NCBI GenBank assembly: GCA_002224055.1 | Contig: AZLU01000048.1 | Span: forward strand, 1 to 49,234 | Reading direction: 5' to 3' | Origin: Pezizomycotina sp. ARF18 | Lineage: Eukaryota > Ascomycota | Length of the DNA: 49,234 bases | In this document: positions 11,809 to 23,408 of the stretch, piece by piece | How positions within the stretch are numbered: the first letter of the stretch is position 1 | Layout of the letters: each line of letters begins with the position of its first letter | Position numbers and translations under genes: made by a program | The notes under the pieces: model-generated | Databases searched by the model: none | Told to the model about the DNA's origin: nothing | The model's input: the letters and a program-made list of their open reading frames with translations, nothing else

Positions 11809-12441
11809 GCCTTGGACCGAACGAATGGCGTGTTTTTTCCGGGAGCCCTTTTTTTTCTCTTTTTTTTTTTTTTTCGACAGGTACAATAATGCGAGAATTG
11901 TCAAGCGAGATTAAGAGGCTGAATTGGCGATCGTCCTCCGAAGCGGTTATAAGATCTCTGTACTACTTTTTTTTTTAATGGTGAACCGGTCGGAGAAACA
12001 GTCTTAAGATGTACAGATATATCTTGAAGAAATGCGAAAAAGGGGTGATGAAATTATTAATGCTGAGAAAAGTCTATAAAAGAGACTTCTGTATATTGGA
12101 CCCATTTCAATCGAAATCTCAAAACTCACACCTCGCAAACATTGCTCCCACGAAAAAGGAAAGAACAGCCCAGGCGACGATCACCAAAAGAAATGGGGTG
12201 GTAAAGTTTAACCGCAATAAGGTTATAAGAAGTGGCCATCGCGCTGCCTGGTGAGATATTTCAGTACATTTAAAGGAACTCTAAAAAGAAGCTTCCGGAC
12301 TATTGCGAGGGTCTGGAATGAGGCATCATCGACCTAAGCCTCACCGCTTACTCTCTTGTTTTCAATATAGAGGCCGTCGTAGTCTTCTAATCCTCCACGA
12401 TCAAACCACGAGATCTCAGGCAGACCGTCTTACCTTCCAAG
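11809..12441. other. Intergenic stretch between gene C and the acidic secreted protein
   Basis: Oligo-T runs at about 11848-11874. A plus-strand frame at 12009-12254 is lysine-rich with no recognisable feature. I annotate no gene. Confidence 0.35.
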
Positions 12442-12743
12442 ATGATAGAACACATACTCCTCATCTCCGTCGTCATCATGTTCGCTTACGCCTCCGCCTG
12501 CGATAACACCGTATCGAAGTTTTCAAGGACCGGCCGCAGTATACGTACCTCTATGGAAACTTTCACGAATCGGACTCAGAGAGCGATGGGAACGATACAG
12601 ATGAAGAGTTAGAGGGCTACTACTGCCCCAGACACCGGCTAATTGCGACACGGCCCGACGATGAGAGCGACGATGACGATGAAGCAACTTCAAGTTTAGT
12701 TGGAACGGAGTATGAGTCGGAAGATGAGAAGGCAGTATACTAA
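12442..12743 (+). CDS. Small secreted acidic protein
   Basis: Single-exon plus-strand gene. The ATG at 12442 begins a clear signal peptide (MIEHILLISVVIMFAYASA) followed directly by a cysteine. After an apparent one-base loss at about 12521-12528 the next frame carries a tyrosine- and acid-rich chain (ESDSESDGNDTDEELEG, then DDESDDDDE) with one further cysteine, ending EKAVY and a TAA at 12741-12743. The span is 302 bases, one short of a whole number of codons, and adding one base would give about 100 residues. The acidic tail has no known fold. It could be an effector-like secreted protein, but that is inferred only from size, secretion signal and neighbourhood. No other gene overlaps it convincingly. 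Confidence 0.5.
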
Positions 12744-12991
12744 GAGCCGATAATGGGAGAGAGGAAGAAGGTACATTTTTCGACGATGACACGAGAAATA
12801 TCTGTCAATGATAAAACGGCGGAGGGAAGAGCGATACAGGAGAGCGAGAGATAGCAAGCACTCCATGCGTCGCATTTATCCGTCTCTTGCCCCCTTTCTT
12901 TTTTATTGTAAATACTCTTGCCATGCGATGAGTGAGTCCGTCTAAGGTTTATGTAAAAACTACCCTACCAATCTAAGTACATATACCAGAG

Positions 12992-13889
12992 TTAAGGAAA
13001 CAATGCCATCGTTCCTTGTATGTTCTGCGACCCCGATAGCAGCAATTTATACGACAACTTATCTAGATTATGCCTCTCATCCGGTTGCATCCAGAAACTC
13101 TCAAGGCCAGGAGCCGTATTCCTCACTTTAATCTTCGCACCACGATCCGCGCCAAGGAAATCCAGCATCACTCTTCGGCCACAAGTTCCCAATAACCGAA
13201 AGGCAAAGTTTTTTCTCGCGCATCGATTTCCACTCGTACCTGAGATTCAACATCGCATTGATTATTCGTTGCCGGTGTCGTCCGTGTCTTCCCCTTCGAG
13301 GTCGAGCATCAGTTGTATTTTGCTAATGCTTTTACCTGCTACTTTGTCAATTTACATGTCTTGAGAATCTATAGCATATCCGTGAATGCTATTATTATGA
13401 ACCATAGATAATGACTCCTCTTCAATGACTTTTCCGCGCCGGCCGAGTTCTGCTTGCCTTAGCCGATTTTTGTCGGGAAGTATAGGTTCCCTTTGCATTA
13501 TCCGAATCGGAGAAACGATACCGCGAGAGAATACGTTTAGATAAGCGGTAGATCTCGTTATAAGTTTTAAAAATAACGTTAGCCGATATTTCCGCCGGTA
13601 TCCGACGGCGCTTTTTATCCGCAACGTAAGCCGCGGCTATCGTAGAGAACTGGGTTGTTGTCGTTGCGTTTATATGCTTAGTGGTTTTAACGTGGTGAGA
13701 TATAGGGCCAGAGCTAATATCTACATCTAGGTATGAGGTTGTTTTATTGACGAAGATATATCGTAGGATAGAAGAGGATATGATCGAAACGCTTCTAGGA
13801 ATTTCTTCGAGGTGAGAATTGCCCGAAAGAGTGATTTGCCGTCCGGAAGGGACTTCAAGAGTAAAACGGTGATGTCTAAGGAGAGACAA
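12992..13889 (-). pseudogene. Unrecognised protein gene with interruptions
   Basis: I do not recognise the product. A 155-codon frame starts at 13889 (MSLLRHHRFTLEVPSGRQ) and contains a basic patch (DKKRRR). A shift near 13450 leads to a frame ending SIHGYAIDSQDM with a TAA at 13352-13354. The same frame resumes directly after that stop and remains coding-like and acidic (MLDLEGEDTDDTGNE). A last frame ends SGSQNIQGTMALFP at 12992. The TAA could be a mutated CAA. I read this as one gene of about 300 residues with an in-frame stop and at least two shifts. No membrane segment or signal peptide is evident. It could also be two small genes. Confidence 0.35.
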
Positions 13890-14763
13890 TCGATATCTTT
13901 AGAAGGGCCATTTTCGGTCCGTTGCTGTTAAGTTCAAGATCTCGTTATAAAATGCGTGCCAATATCCGGATCGGAGCATGAAAAAATTCCTTTGACCTAT
14001 CTGATTTCTCAGACCACTACAGATGAAGACATTGCAAAGCAGGAGTACAAAAAGGGACACTTTTACTACCTTTTCTCTGAAATCGAAACCGAATTATGAT
14101 ACAAGGAGAGCCATAGAAAAACTCATAAAAGCCGAAGAGAAATAACAGACTTTCTTTCCCATGTTGACGAGAGTTTCGAGCAACTCTAACTGGAAATTTT
14201 CTTTTCTTGAAATAATCGTCGATAAATTAAAGCCTCTAGCGAATGTAGCAACACAATTCCTTGCGAAGCCGAAGGATTTATTCGACTCAGAATGAGCCCG
14301 GGCGCAGTACCACCACTGCAAGCGACGGCAGTCTTCGACAACTACCCCGATAGAGCACTATATCAAGTACCTCATACACACGCCATAGCTTACATTGATC
14401 CTCTTAAATTTAGAATTAAATCTTTTTCGCAATGAAGCGGTCAGTACACTGGCTAGCAATCTATAGTGTGGTATAGATTCGTTAATAATATCGTCGAATT
14501 TAAATATATCAAAATGTGAAAATGTTTGGGAAGCGCAGAACCGCGGTATTATTAGACGTTGATTCTAGCACCTCCCGCAGGTACTAGGTTTATACTGGCG
14601 CAGAGCTATGACTCTAGATGTAGGATTAACTAACTAACAAAGGGGGAATTTGATGCTATTATAATAACATGACTATGCTATAAACTCAGGGGAAAAAAAT
14701 GTAATCTGCCTCGACAGCATCCAGTGCCTCCTCGATATCCTGATATCTCTGATCCTCCAAATT
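13890..14763. other. Intergenic stretch, possible exon relic
   Basis: A minus-strand frame at 14094-14321 looks mildly coding-like (LELLETLVNMGKKVCYF) but connects to nothing. I leave it unassigned. Confidence 0.3.
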
Positions 14764-15319
14764 TCATTTCCTTCCTAAGTAATAATCTTTATTACCCGCC
14801 ATCGAGGTATTTGTATTGAGAACCAGTAGCCAGTAATGATGAAATCTGGCATTGAAATGTCTGGGAATGCAAATCCAATAATACCGACGGTCACAGCGGG
14901 CATTTCTGAAGAATGGGCCAGCTGTTGTGTGGTTTCGAGCAGTCATAAATAAAGTCGGTTGAATTCGGTCGGGGTCCTTTGTCTAATGAACATGATGAAG
15001 GAGTCAACGCCGTTCGTACAACAAGAGCGAAGAATTTTTTTTATCCTTGAAAATAACGGTCTATACTTACGAATGCCCAAGTCGGCGGGCAGCAGACGTG
15101 TCCCGAAATCTTATCCCATAGTCCAGGCAATCCGTATTCCTGAGGTCCTTTCCTCGCATGCCTAAACCCGGAGAAGTAATTATATTCGCTATCTAGAAAG
15201 TATATCGTCCATTAAGCTTCTTAATGAGGAAACTTACAGTGTTGACCCTTAATTCCGGTCGTCTGGCCTTGGATAGTAGTATGGCACAGCTTGACGCAGA
15301 ACCATTTCGTCGTTTGCAT
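14764..15319 (-). CDS. Unrecognised spliced gene, cysteine-containing
   Basis: Inferred from splice signals rather than family. Two canonical introns lie in order on the minus strand: 15162-15237 (GTAAGT to TTTAG, 76 bases) and 14983-15070 (GTAAGT to TTAG, 88 bases). Exon 1, from an ATG at 15319, encodes KWFCVKLCHTT. Exon 2 in one frame reads GLWDKISGHVCCPPTWAF. Exon 3 encodes either a Cys/Arg/Tyr-rich frame ending at 14764 or, in other frames, DCSKPHNSWP followed by a hydrophobic stretch. The frames do not stay in register, so one-base errors or decay are likely. No signal peptide is visible at this start; an upstream exon ending near 15340-15390, preceded by a TTTGCAG acceptor, is possible. 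Function is unknown. Confidence 0.3.
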
Positions 15320-15923
15320 TGGCGCAAGGTTAGTCTACCAAGCCCGGGGAAAGTTCGGCAAGACGCCCGCGCTTGCCATATCGATACTGCAAAGAAGCAG
15401 AAAGAGGGTATAAATAGGGAGAGTTTGTTTAATTGAGCATAGCTGCCGGTGGTGAAGGTGACAGTGTTCTCGGCTAGATAGTGGAGTTTACAGACGGCTT
15501 TTTTTTATTGTCGAGAAGGCCATGAGCAGGTTCCAAAGCTCCGCTTTATATGGTGAGCCGCTAGGAGATAGCCTATTTGAACTCCAGAGAAGATATTAGT
15601 ATGGCGCTTCATGATTTGTCTACTTCCATGTCCTGGCCTCATAGATCCTAACGTTGGTTTCAAGACCTCAATACACCTTCGCGGTCCTTTTTTGCCGTTT
15701 TCTTGATCCATGATCTTTGACAAAAGATGTTCCTTTCAATATTCGGTTATGTTGGTTAAATAACAAAGGACTCACCAGAAACGTCATGGAGCCGAACAGA
15801 ATTCACGCTAGGTTACACAATAGTTGCTAAACGCGCGCTCTCGGCGTCCTCCCCTTAATATTTTTCTTGAAACTCCGGCTAATTTAAGGCTTTGTTTCGC
15901 GGCCTTGCCAGGCAGGAGACTCC

Positions 15924-15955
<32 letters not shown>

Positions 15956-16489
15956 CAAATGCCTAACCGTTGGTAACTATATCGGGTCCTCCGAATACGT
16001 TTAGCTTGAATCCTATGTCCACGGCGCCTAAATAAGTTTCCTTATGATACTAAACGCCGATTTGACTGATAGATCGGAGATCAAGGATCGCTCTATATTT
16101 GTCGCCCTGTATTGTCGCCCTCATGATAGCGACCGCACTAGCTTACAGTAGCGTCTACTTAGCAGCGTTACAGGCAGAATATAATAACGCCCGACTTCAT
16201 AGTGCGACGTTCAATTGAATCTTGAATAGCGCTTGGTTTGAAACGAAGGCCACTTTTTTTTAGTAAAGTCTCGATTTCGGGCAAAATATCACATTCAAAT
16301 TGATGCCCGGTGAAGTTTGGTATTCAGTCAACAAGCCTACGCAATTTTCATACAAATGCCTGGATGAAGAACAAAGAGATTTAGAAATCTGGATAGAAGT
16401 CGCCGGTCTTCGGATAGGCGGCAGTACGTACAATGTGAGTCGGAGACATGTAATCTCTCGGTTACTCAGATCCTGAGTATAGAGTTCTA
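15320..16489. other. Intergenic stretch with a long poly-A run
   Basis: Contains about 28 consecutive A at 15925-15952. A minus-strand frame at 15505-15723 has no recognisable features. I support nothing else. Confidence 0.4.
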
Positions 16490-18347
16490 TGCAAAAGTAG
16501 GCCCATCTTCTATAGCCTGTATAACGTGTCCGCCCCGGACAACACTCGATAATGGCGTAGGGGCTGTGAAAGCTCTCTCGGATTGCCGCTCGTTCTGCCG
16601 AGTCTCGTCATACTCTCGAACATTCTTATGCAGCGCTGGCAACTCTCCTCGAAGAAACCTTGTTTGTCGCTCGTGTCCCTTCTCACGCAACCTTCACCGA
16701 ACAACTTGAAGAAGAAACTTTCAACCTTTGGAAACATAGTCGCGCAAGTCCGCACCAGGTAGCTGTTGCGGTATCGTAGATCACCGCTTCCGCAGAGCCG
16801 ATACAGCCTTAAATTTCTTCAAGTTCGGAAACACACAGCCCGGAGGGAAACTGAGAAGAGAGGTTGCGGCTGCCCGGCGGATGCAGAGATTCGAGATGGC
16901 CGTTTCCGGATTTGATGCGGATTGTTTAAAATCTAGGTATCTGTGCCTATCTTTGTTGAACAGTTCGGCGTAGGAAGGTGTCTCCGCAGAATTGGTAGTA
17001 CAACAAGATTCGGAGCTAACGCCGGTATGACATCGTTCACAAAATTTTCGGCTAGTGTCTCCCAGGAGGCGCCGTCGTATCCATCGTCATCGGTTGATAA
17101 GAACATCGGGTCGAACTTGAGCTTCAGTACTGTCATGTTCTTCGTGTGTGACGATGCGAGATACTGCCCTAGAGACTCGCTAAAGAAGGACGTCCTTAAT
17201 TATCGTAGCTTTACCTCATATTTATCAAAGTATAGCCATTATTCTCGCGTTTGGAGTATTTAGATGGGTGTGTCCCGGAGAATAGGTAAACACCTCCAGA
17301 CCTTTGAGGAATAAAGAGACTGCATGTTCTCCCGTTAGAATGGCAGACCGCAGTTGCTCTCTATATGAAGCTCTTTGAGATGTTTCCACGGTTCAATGTG
17401 ACTTTTGTCATATCCTCGGATTTTTTGGCCTTAGCGATAAAAATTCCTCGGCAAGAATGTCCAGATCCAGCGTAAGTTGACCGCAGACATTCCAAGCGAC
17501 CCTGGAAAGAAGCGTCACCAAGTGAGGAATGAAATCGTCGTTGCCCGAAAACATAAAGGGAGGTGGAATTCTAGGTCTAATTCTTTAGTTTTCGTCAGGC
17601 ATCTCAGAAAGGACCTCCGGGCCCGCCCATGGAGCCAGCTCTAGATAAGCATTCAAGGGCAGACCATGGAGGCTGTCTCAGACATTTCATAACGGCGTTA
17701 TGCTCCGACAGATCGATTGATACGGAGGCGCTTTCGTCCACGCTAAGCGACAGCGTTAGCTCCCGCACGTTCGGAAGATGTTTCAAGGTTGCGGGTACGG
17801 AGTCATCGCTGAGGAAACGGTCATCGTCCATGGTTCTCGGATAGGAACTGAGAACTAGATGTGTGACTGCAGCGCGGTTGGCAGCGAGATCTGGATCCGT
17901 CAAGAAGTCAGTGACGTCGTTCGGAGGAAGACTCGGAGAATCTGAGTCCGTGGACTTTGGCACTCGATGAGGCAGTCGTTCAAATGTATTGCGACCGTCT
18001 GGGATAGGCACATGTAGAGCGTTTCGGCCAGGTATCGGCAAGTGAGCGGAGGTTGGCGATATCATGCTTCACGCTGTCAAGCTGAAAAAAATGCGTGATC
18101 CCATTAGTACAGGAATCTAGATTTGTGAAAATAAATTGAAGATCGCGGTCGCGACGTTTATCCGCAGAAGCGTAGAACTTACATTTCTCCCAATCTCGAC
18201 AATTAGTTCTACGGGAAGGTCTACGAGGAAAGCATCGTGGCGGGCTGGATTACGGGTCCCGTTTACGCGTGCGCCGTGTTTTGAATGACAATCAAGGACG
18301 GCCAAATAAATAGGGGTCTGAGATTGAGCCGTGGTTACGCAGATCAT
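16490..18347 (-). pseudogene. F-box-like / leucine-rich gene, multiply interrupted
   Basis: Near the 5' end the minus strand encodes an F-box-like core (FLVDLPVELIVEIGRN, about 18190-18230), followed at once by a GTAAGT donor at about 18180-18184 and a candidate acceptor TCTAG near 18117. Downstream frames are coding-like: DIANLRSLADTWPKR near 18040; a leucine-rich stretch (ATLKHLPNVRELTLSLSV, 17604-18065); VLKLKFDPMFLSTDDDG (16933-17136); and a C-terminal part to about 16510. They lie in different frames, so several one-base losses or real decay separate them. F-box proteins recruit substrates to SCF ubiquitin ligases; whether this one is functional is doubtful. The start could be at 18347 or slightly downstream, as no ATG directly precedes the core. 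Confidence 0.4.
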
Positions 18348-18811
18348 AACATAACGTCATACATAGCGCGTTCAGATTAGATTAAGACTCTTGGTTCCAA
18401 AAATCCAAACCTCTACTAAAGCTGTTGAAAAGCTGGAATTTCTACTCTGTAAATTCAAATTCTTGGGTTCTTATCCAAATGCTAACATCTATGTAGTTGA
18501 GACGCGAAATGACTTATACTGAATGAAGCCACTGTTTTATCGGGTCGCTTCCATTGATGAAGTCGATCACGGTCTGAACGAAGAAATTAACATAAGTCTT
18601 TGTAATACTTTTTATCTCTAATGAGTGTCTATCTTATTCCATCTCTATATGCATTCTTTTATGATCTCTAATATACAAGTTTTTATGAACATAAACACCG
18701 TATTCTTTTTAAAAAAAAATCCGAAACTTTTGTATTAATATTATTTTTGCACGTGTTGCTGAGCTATAGTTTAGTTTTGCTGGGCAAGCTTGCCGTTGGT
18801 GGCGCCGACGG

Positions 18812-19334
18812 CTACTGGTTGCCGCCGGTCATCTCGAAGAAGTAGTACGCTGGTCGGAAGTGAACCTGGTGATCCTGTGAGCGAGCTCGACGCTCTGGAC
18901 CATACCGTTGTCGCCGGTCTGCCTCTGGATGGTCTCGTAGGCCTGAGCGAGGTCGACCTGGACCTCATCGGAGAGGCTGATCATGCCGGCACCGGTAATG
19001 CCGTGACTGGTGCCTGCTCCTGGGGGGCGGAAAATTCACCGTATTGGCCCTCGGACACGGAGTAGGCGGTTCCTTCTTCGTCGTCGGTGACGAAAACGGC
19101 GTCGATGTGGTCGAGGTTGAAGACGTCGGTGACGGGCTGGCCGTTGGAAGGCGGTGGCAGTCGCGTGCCAGAGCTTGAGTCCTCGAGCCGGAGGCCTTCT
19201 CGACGGTGTTTCGGGCCGCGTTCAGGCGGCCAAGAAAGGTCATGACGCCACCGTGGTTCTTTCCGGACCGCCGCTGGGGCAGCGAATGATGGGACGGCCA
19301 GGATGGCGGCGACGATGGCGGCGGTGAACTGCAT
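18812..19334 (-). CDS. Secreted protein of about 170 residues, unknown family
   Basis: ATG at 19334 with a textbook signal peptide (MQFTAAIVAAILAVPSFAAPAA). Further on, one frame reads TFLGRLNAARNTVEKASGS, another DVFNLDHIDAVFVTDDEEG, and a third, after about 18990, SLSDEVQVDLAQAYETIQRQ. The best end is FFEMTGGNQ with a stop at 18812-18814; an uncorrected frame instead ends near 18981. At least three one-base shifts are needed, in GC-rich sequence. The gene is clearly GC-richer than its flanks, with C/G at most third positions, unlike the surrounding AT-rich DNA. Only one cysteine is visible, so this is not part of the cysteine-rich families nearby. Role unknown; extracellular location is inferred from the signal peptide. 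Confidence 0.5.
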
Positions 19335-21895
19335 TTTTTTTTTTTTAAGGTTGAGATTCTAAAAAGCGAACGTGGTAGAAGTCGGTTTACGGTTTGCTGA
19401 AAGAGCGTGAGTAGATTGTTGTTTTGTTTTTCGAACGAAAGACTGAGTGAATAATGCTGATGATAGAGGAAAAAAGTCCCTGGAAGCGTCTATCGTAGGA
19501 CCTTATATAGACGATTAATTCGTGCGAGACGTCGGTATAACGTCCCGTACCTATAGATTACCGACGATATAGAATTATCAACGTCGAATCGCCCTACATC
19601 GTAAGGGAAGTTTATCCTCCCTTGTAGGCGATCTCGATATAGTTCCGCCGAGTTGAGATTCCTAAATCATAGAGTGGTATATCGAAAATGGAAGGACATC
19701 AAGGATACAGATCGCATCTAGGTGCATCGACCTTTTCCTGCAGAACGAACGCACGGAAACCCGCCATGAAAAATTATTTCATGAACAATCACCAACTGGG
19801 AAGCTGACTTTATTTTTATTGGCAAGAATCGTGTGATTCTCGCTATAACTACTACCGAATCTTTTCTGAGAGCCAATGGAATGACGCTTCCATAATTCCA
19901 GGGCTTTGCAGAGTAACTATCTTTCGTTCGTTAAAGGCATCTCCAATTTCGTCTAGCCTTATGCATGTGGAAGGTCAAAAAAGCTTGAGCCCGTCGCCTG
20001 GTCGAAAACCCGAAGTTTCTCACCATTGACTGCTCAAGCGAGAATGAAAACACCATGAGCCTCAGCCCATAAACATCGGTGCATTAATAGTGGTATCTGC
20101 CGACACGAACGTCAAGGCGCCGGCGGGCGAGATATCAAAGCAAGGTAACATTTCTTTTATTCAACCTTCTAGAATCTTTGTCCCGTTAAAGAGAAAACCT
20201 CGACATCCGCAATTAGTTGCTGTGGCTTTTCTAAATTTCGAATTTTGAATCAGACCACACATTATCGCGGGAGTCTCGCGCATTTAACGGTCTCAAGGAT
20301 ATTGGTGATCGCCGCTTCTCCCGGAGGCAATCTCCCGCTCTACTGCCGAGGCACCGCTTCTCACTTCCAGTGAAATCGCTCAATAAATAGCCCGAGACCT
20401 GCGGAGTGTTTCTCTTTAAGCGATATGAGGACGATCTGGCCGTTGTTTCTCCGAGGTTGATATCTTCTAGTATTAATATTGAGTGTCTTGCTATTTCTCA
20501 ATGTTTAGTGTGCTACGCTTTTAATAGTAATGTCTTAAAGATTTTTGTAGCCTAGGACGTGGCTGGGTTCGAACATTTTCTTTTGCATGGTCGTTCTGCC
20601 ATCCACCAGCCCGATGGGGAAAAACAGACTGTTCTGGAATAGTATCTCGTATAGTTTTGGGATCATGATCTTTCATTATGAAGTTTCCGATAAGGTCGTA
20701 CTCGACAGCGATGCTCAGCATGATCTTGCTCGTGAAACTATATTAGGAAGCTCTCAGTATGCTGTTAGGGCCGCATTAGTAAGAATTTGAGAATTCTACC
20801 GCTTGATCGAATAGTGCGTAGTAATGATCATAGTGGAAGTAACGGCATTCGACTGTCGAAGTACGCGCAACTTGTGTTTTCCCCAAAGGAGTCTCGATAT
20901 CTTAAGCATGCAGGTTAAGATGCTCGTTAAAGCGCCTTGATATCTGTATATTCAATGCTATAACCATTCCAAGTCTTTACCCAAATTCGAATCGAACGCC
21001 GACAAGCGATCCAAAGTCGCTAGATAAAATGGTTACTTGCGGACGAGGTCATGCTAATTAGACTTTCGCCACCCATAAATATTCTTTAAATTGAGGCTAT
21101 GAATTCATGAAAGGTCTCGATAATCCGTTCAGTACCGTAATATGCCCTGACACGGCGCGATACGAAGACGTTTAACATTGACAGATTATCAGATTCAGGA
21201 TATAATGTACCAGCAATTTCTACTACTGTAATAGAATTATGATATTGTTACCCGCAATCCAGTAGCAAATGTAAGTGTGGTTAACCAGCGAAATGTTCAT
21301 GGCCACAGTTACGATACGGCCTCTAGGTCCTCTTCCTACGGCGATTATATAGCACTGAGAACTGTTTCCAACTATCAATACTACACCGTCCAAACATATT
21401 TTTGATCGCTAGAATCCTCAAGAATGGATACTCTTACGTGCTATATTACGCTATTAGCATCCAGTAAACTGCCAACCAGTGAGTGGAACTGCTATGCCCT
21501 TCCCCCTCGTCTGTACAAGGATTGTTTCGTGATGTTGTTTCCTTGCGAGAGGCGCGATCACCCAATGGAAGAAGCCCATGTAAAGTGTTTCCGAGTTTGA
21601 ACGGTCCCCGAAATTTGAAAGTCTGAAACGTAATTCTCCTGCATCTAGGAATTAACCGCCATTTAAGGAGTTCGCGGTTCTTTCGCGGTCGAAATGTGTC
21701 GTTAAGCACATGCTACTCTGTTCAGCTCAATCTGACTATCGGAGTTAATAGTAGCTTTATCAACTCTTATTAAAAAAATAATAATGAAAACCATACTAAG
21801 AATGGAGCTAGCAACATATCCGGACCCCAGGCAAGCAGCATCCGAATCCAGCAAGTTCCCGTAAGGGCTCCGGGATCAATATATTCCAAATCTCA
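19335..21895. other. Long stretch without a supported gene
   Basis: An oligo-A/T run (19335-19347) lies just upstream of the secreted protein at 18812-19334. Short frames at 20521-20721, 20587-20790 and 21446-21709 show no motifs. About 2.5 kb is left unassigned. Confidence 0.4.
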
Positions 21896-22615
21896 TCACC
21901 GGGCTTCCAAGCGCCCCTTGTATCCTGAGGCCGTCGCCTCTTCCGGGCTCTCGATAGTCGAGAGATATCTAATATCCGAAACGAGGTACAAGTCGTCCTG
22001 TCTCAGGCCCCAAATCTCGTGAAAAAAAAAAAAAAAAAAACACTTTACCATGCCGTCCCGTAGCTCCAGAATTTTTTGCGAGACCACTCCCCGATCTTCC
22101 GAAGCGCGATGTGGATTCCCAGGAAAAGCCGCCAGATGTAATAGCAGTGGTAGACCCCCTTCTGGCGCTCCAGCGGAGGAAGGTCCATCAAATCTATGAA
22201 CCAAGATGTTGCCCCGGAGCCACTCTTGTACCTCTCCACACTCTCAGCTGAACTTTCGCACAACCTCTGCATACCGATTGTACCTTCGCCAGCGCCTTGT
22301 AATCCACAGTCCAATCGATCCCTGTGCCTCGCTTTCTCCTCCCTCCGGCGTCGTCGAAGAATCCACGAAGCCGCTCCGCCGTCCCCTCCATAGGCAGTTC
22401 GAACTTGAACCTGTCCACGAAGTAGACGTCGATCGCGATAGGGAACGTTTCGGGCCGAGTCTTTTCTAGAGAACGTCGTGGAGGATGGATTGCGCGTACG
22501 CGGTGAGGACGCCGTAAGTTCTTTGCAGGTAAGGATGATGCTGCCGAGGGTGGTCAGATTAGGCAGCTCGGCAGGATTATAACTTTGATTTCTGTAGGAA
22601 TGGTGTCTATGATCT
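21896..22615 (-). pseudogene. F-box-like paralog 1
   Basis: The minus strand carries an F-box-like start (IPTEIKVII, then ELPNLTTLGSIILTCKEL after a one-base shift, about 22520-22610). Next come IAIDVYFVDRFKFELPM, a charged helix-like segment and the signature YHCYYIWRLFLGIHIALR (about 22100-22150), then a tail with DDLYLVSDIRYLST. The same blocks in the same order occur at 23409-24245, so the two are paralogs. Frames shift several times, and a run of 19 A at 22022-22040 interrupts the 3' half. This domain order is common in fungal F-box-like hypothetical proteins; partners and substrates are unknown. It may be a decayed gene or may reflect base-calling errors. Confidence 0.45.
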
Positions 22616-22944
22616 GAGGGTGAAGGAGATGGTCGTAATAAAGCTTTGTGTGCCGGAAGTCGAAGTATTTGCTGTCATTTATGCCATACCAATATTAGTG
22701 GCAGCCTTCTCGTTCGCTGCCCCTCGATTGACGGCATGAGGAGCTGGGGTCTGGAGGGTATACACTTCACCTCGAGGCTTAAACACCCTGAACTCGATCA
22801 AACGAGGTTCATGTGCCTATCCGATCCGTTACTGGCGTTGTCAATGTGCTGAAGGATGAGGTGATGATGCGTGATGAGGATTGCATGTAGAGGGAAGGAG
22901 TTGTAAAGAAGGGAATAAAAACAGGAGAAATACAATATGGACGG

Positions 22945-22950
22945 CAAACA

Positions 22951-22981
<31 letters not shown>

Positions 22982-23072
22982 TAAAAAAAAATAAAAAAAT
23001 AAAAATAAAAATAAAAATAAAAATAAAAATAAAAATAAAAATAAAATAAAAATAAAATAAAGCAATGACCTC
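22945..23072. repeat. (TAAAAA)n hexanucleotide microsatellite
   Basis: About 120 bases of AAAAAT/TAAAAA units with a few pentamer and homopolymer variants. It produces artefactual minus-strand frames rich in alternating Phe/Ile/Leu, which are not genes. Confidence 0.95.
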
Positions 23073-23408
23073 TTTCCCACAAAAAAAGGTCAAGAGATGT
23101 CCAAGCAAGCACTTGAATACTACTATCAAATTAGCATCGCCAACAGGTAGTAGCCAGGTATGTTTCCTCGCCCGGTCAGTTGGATTTGATTTAAGTAATC
23201 TTGATCATTTCAAACTTTCTTCTAGCTACAAACTTCTCAGGAGTACTTGACGAAGCATCGCGATCTCTACCCAGCAATGGCTGTTAATCGTGTGTAACCC
23301 AGTCAGTCCTATCGCTCTAGGACACAGAACGGGTGAAAGCCAGGTCTACCATTGCTGCTTGGTATGGACATACTGATGCTAGGTTCCCGCCCGTTCAGCA
23401 TCTCCAGA

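Noticed and set aside
22798-23129. Minus-strand frames of about 100 codons rich in Phe/Ile/Leu
   Set aside because: They are translations of the (TAAAAA)n microsatellite, not a membrane protein.
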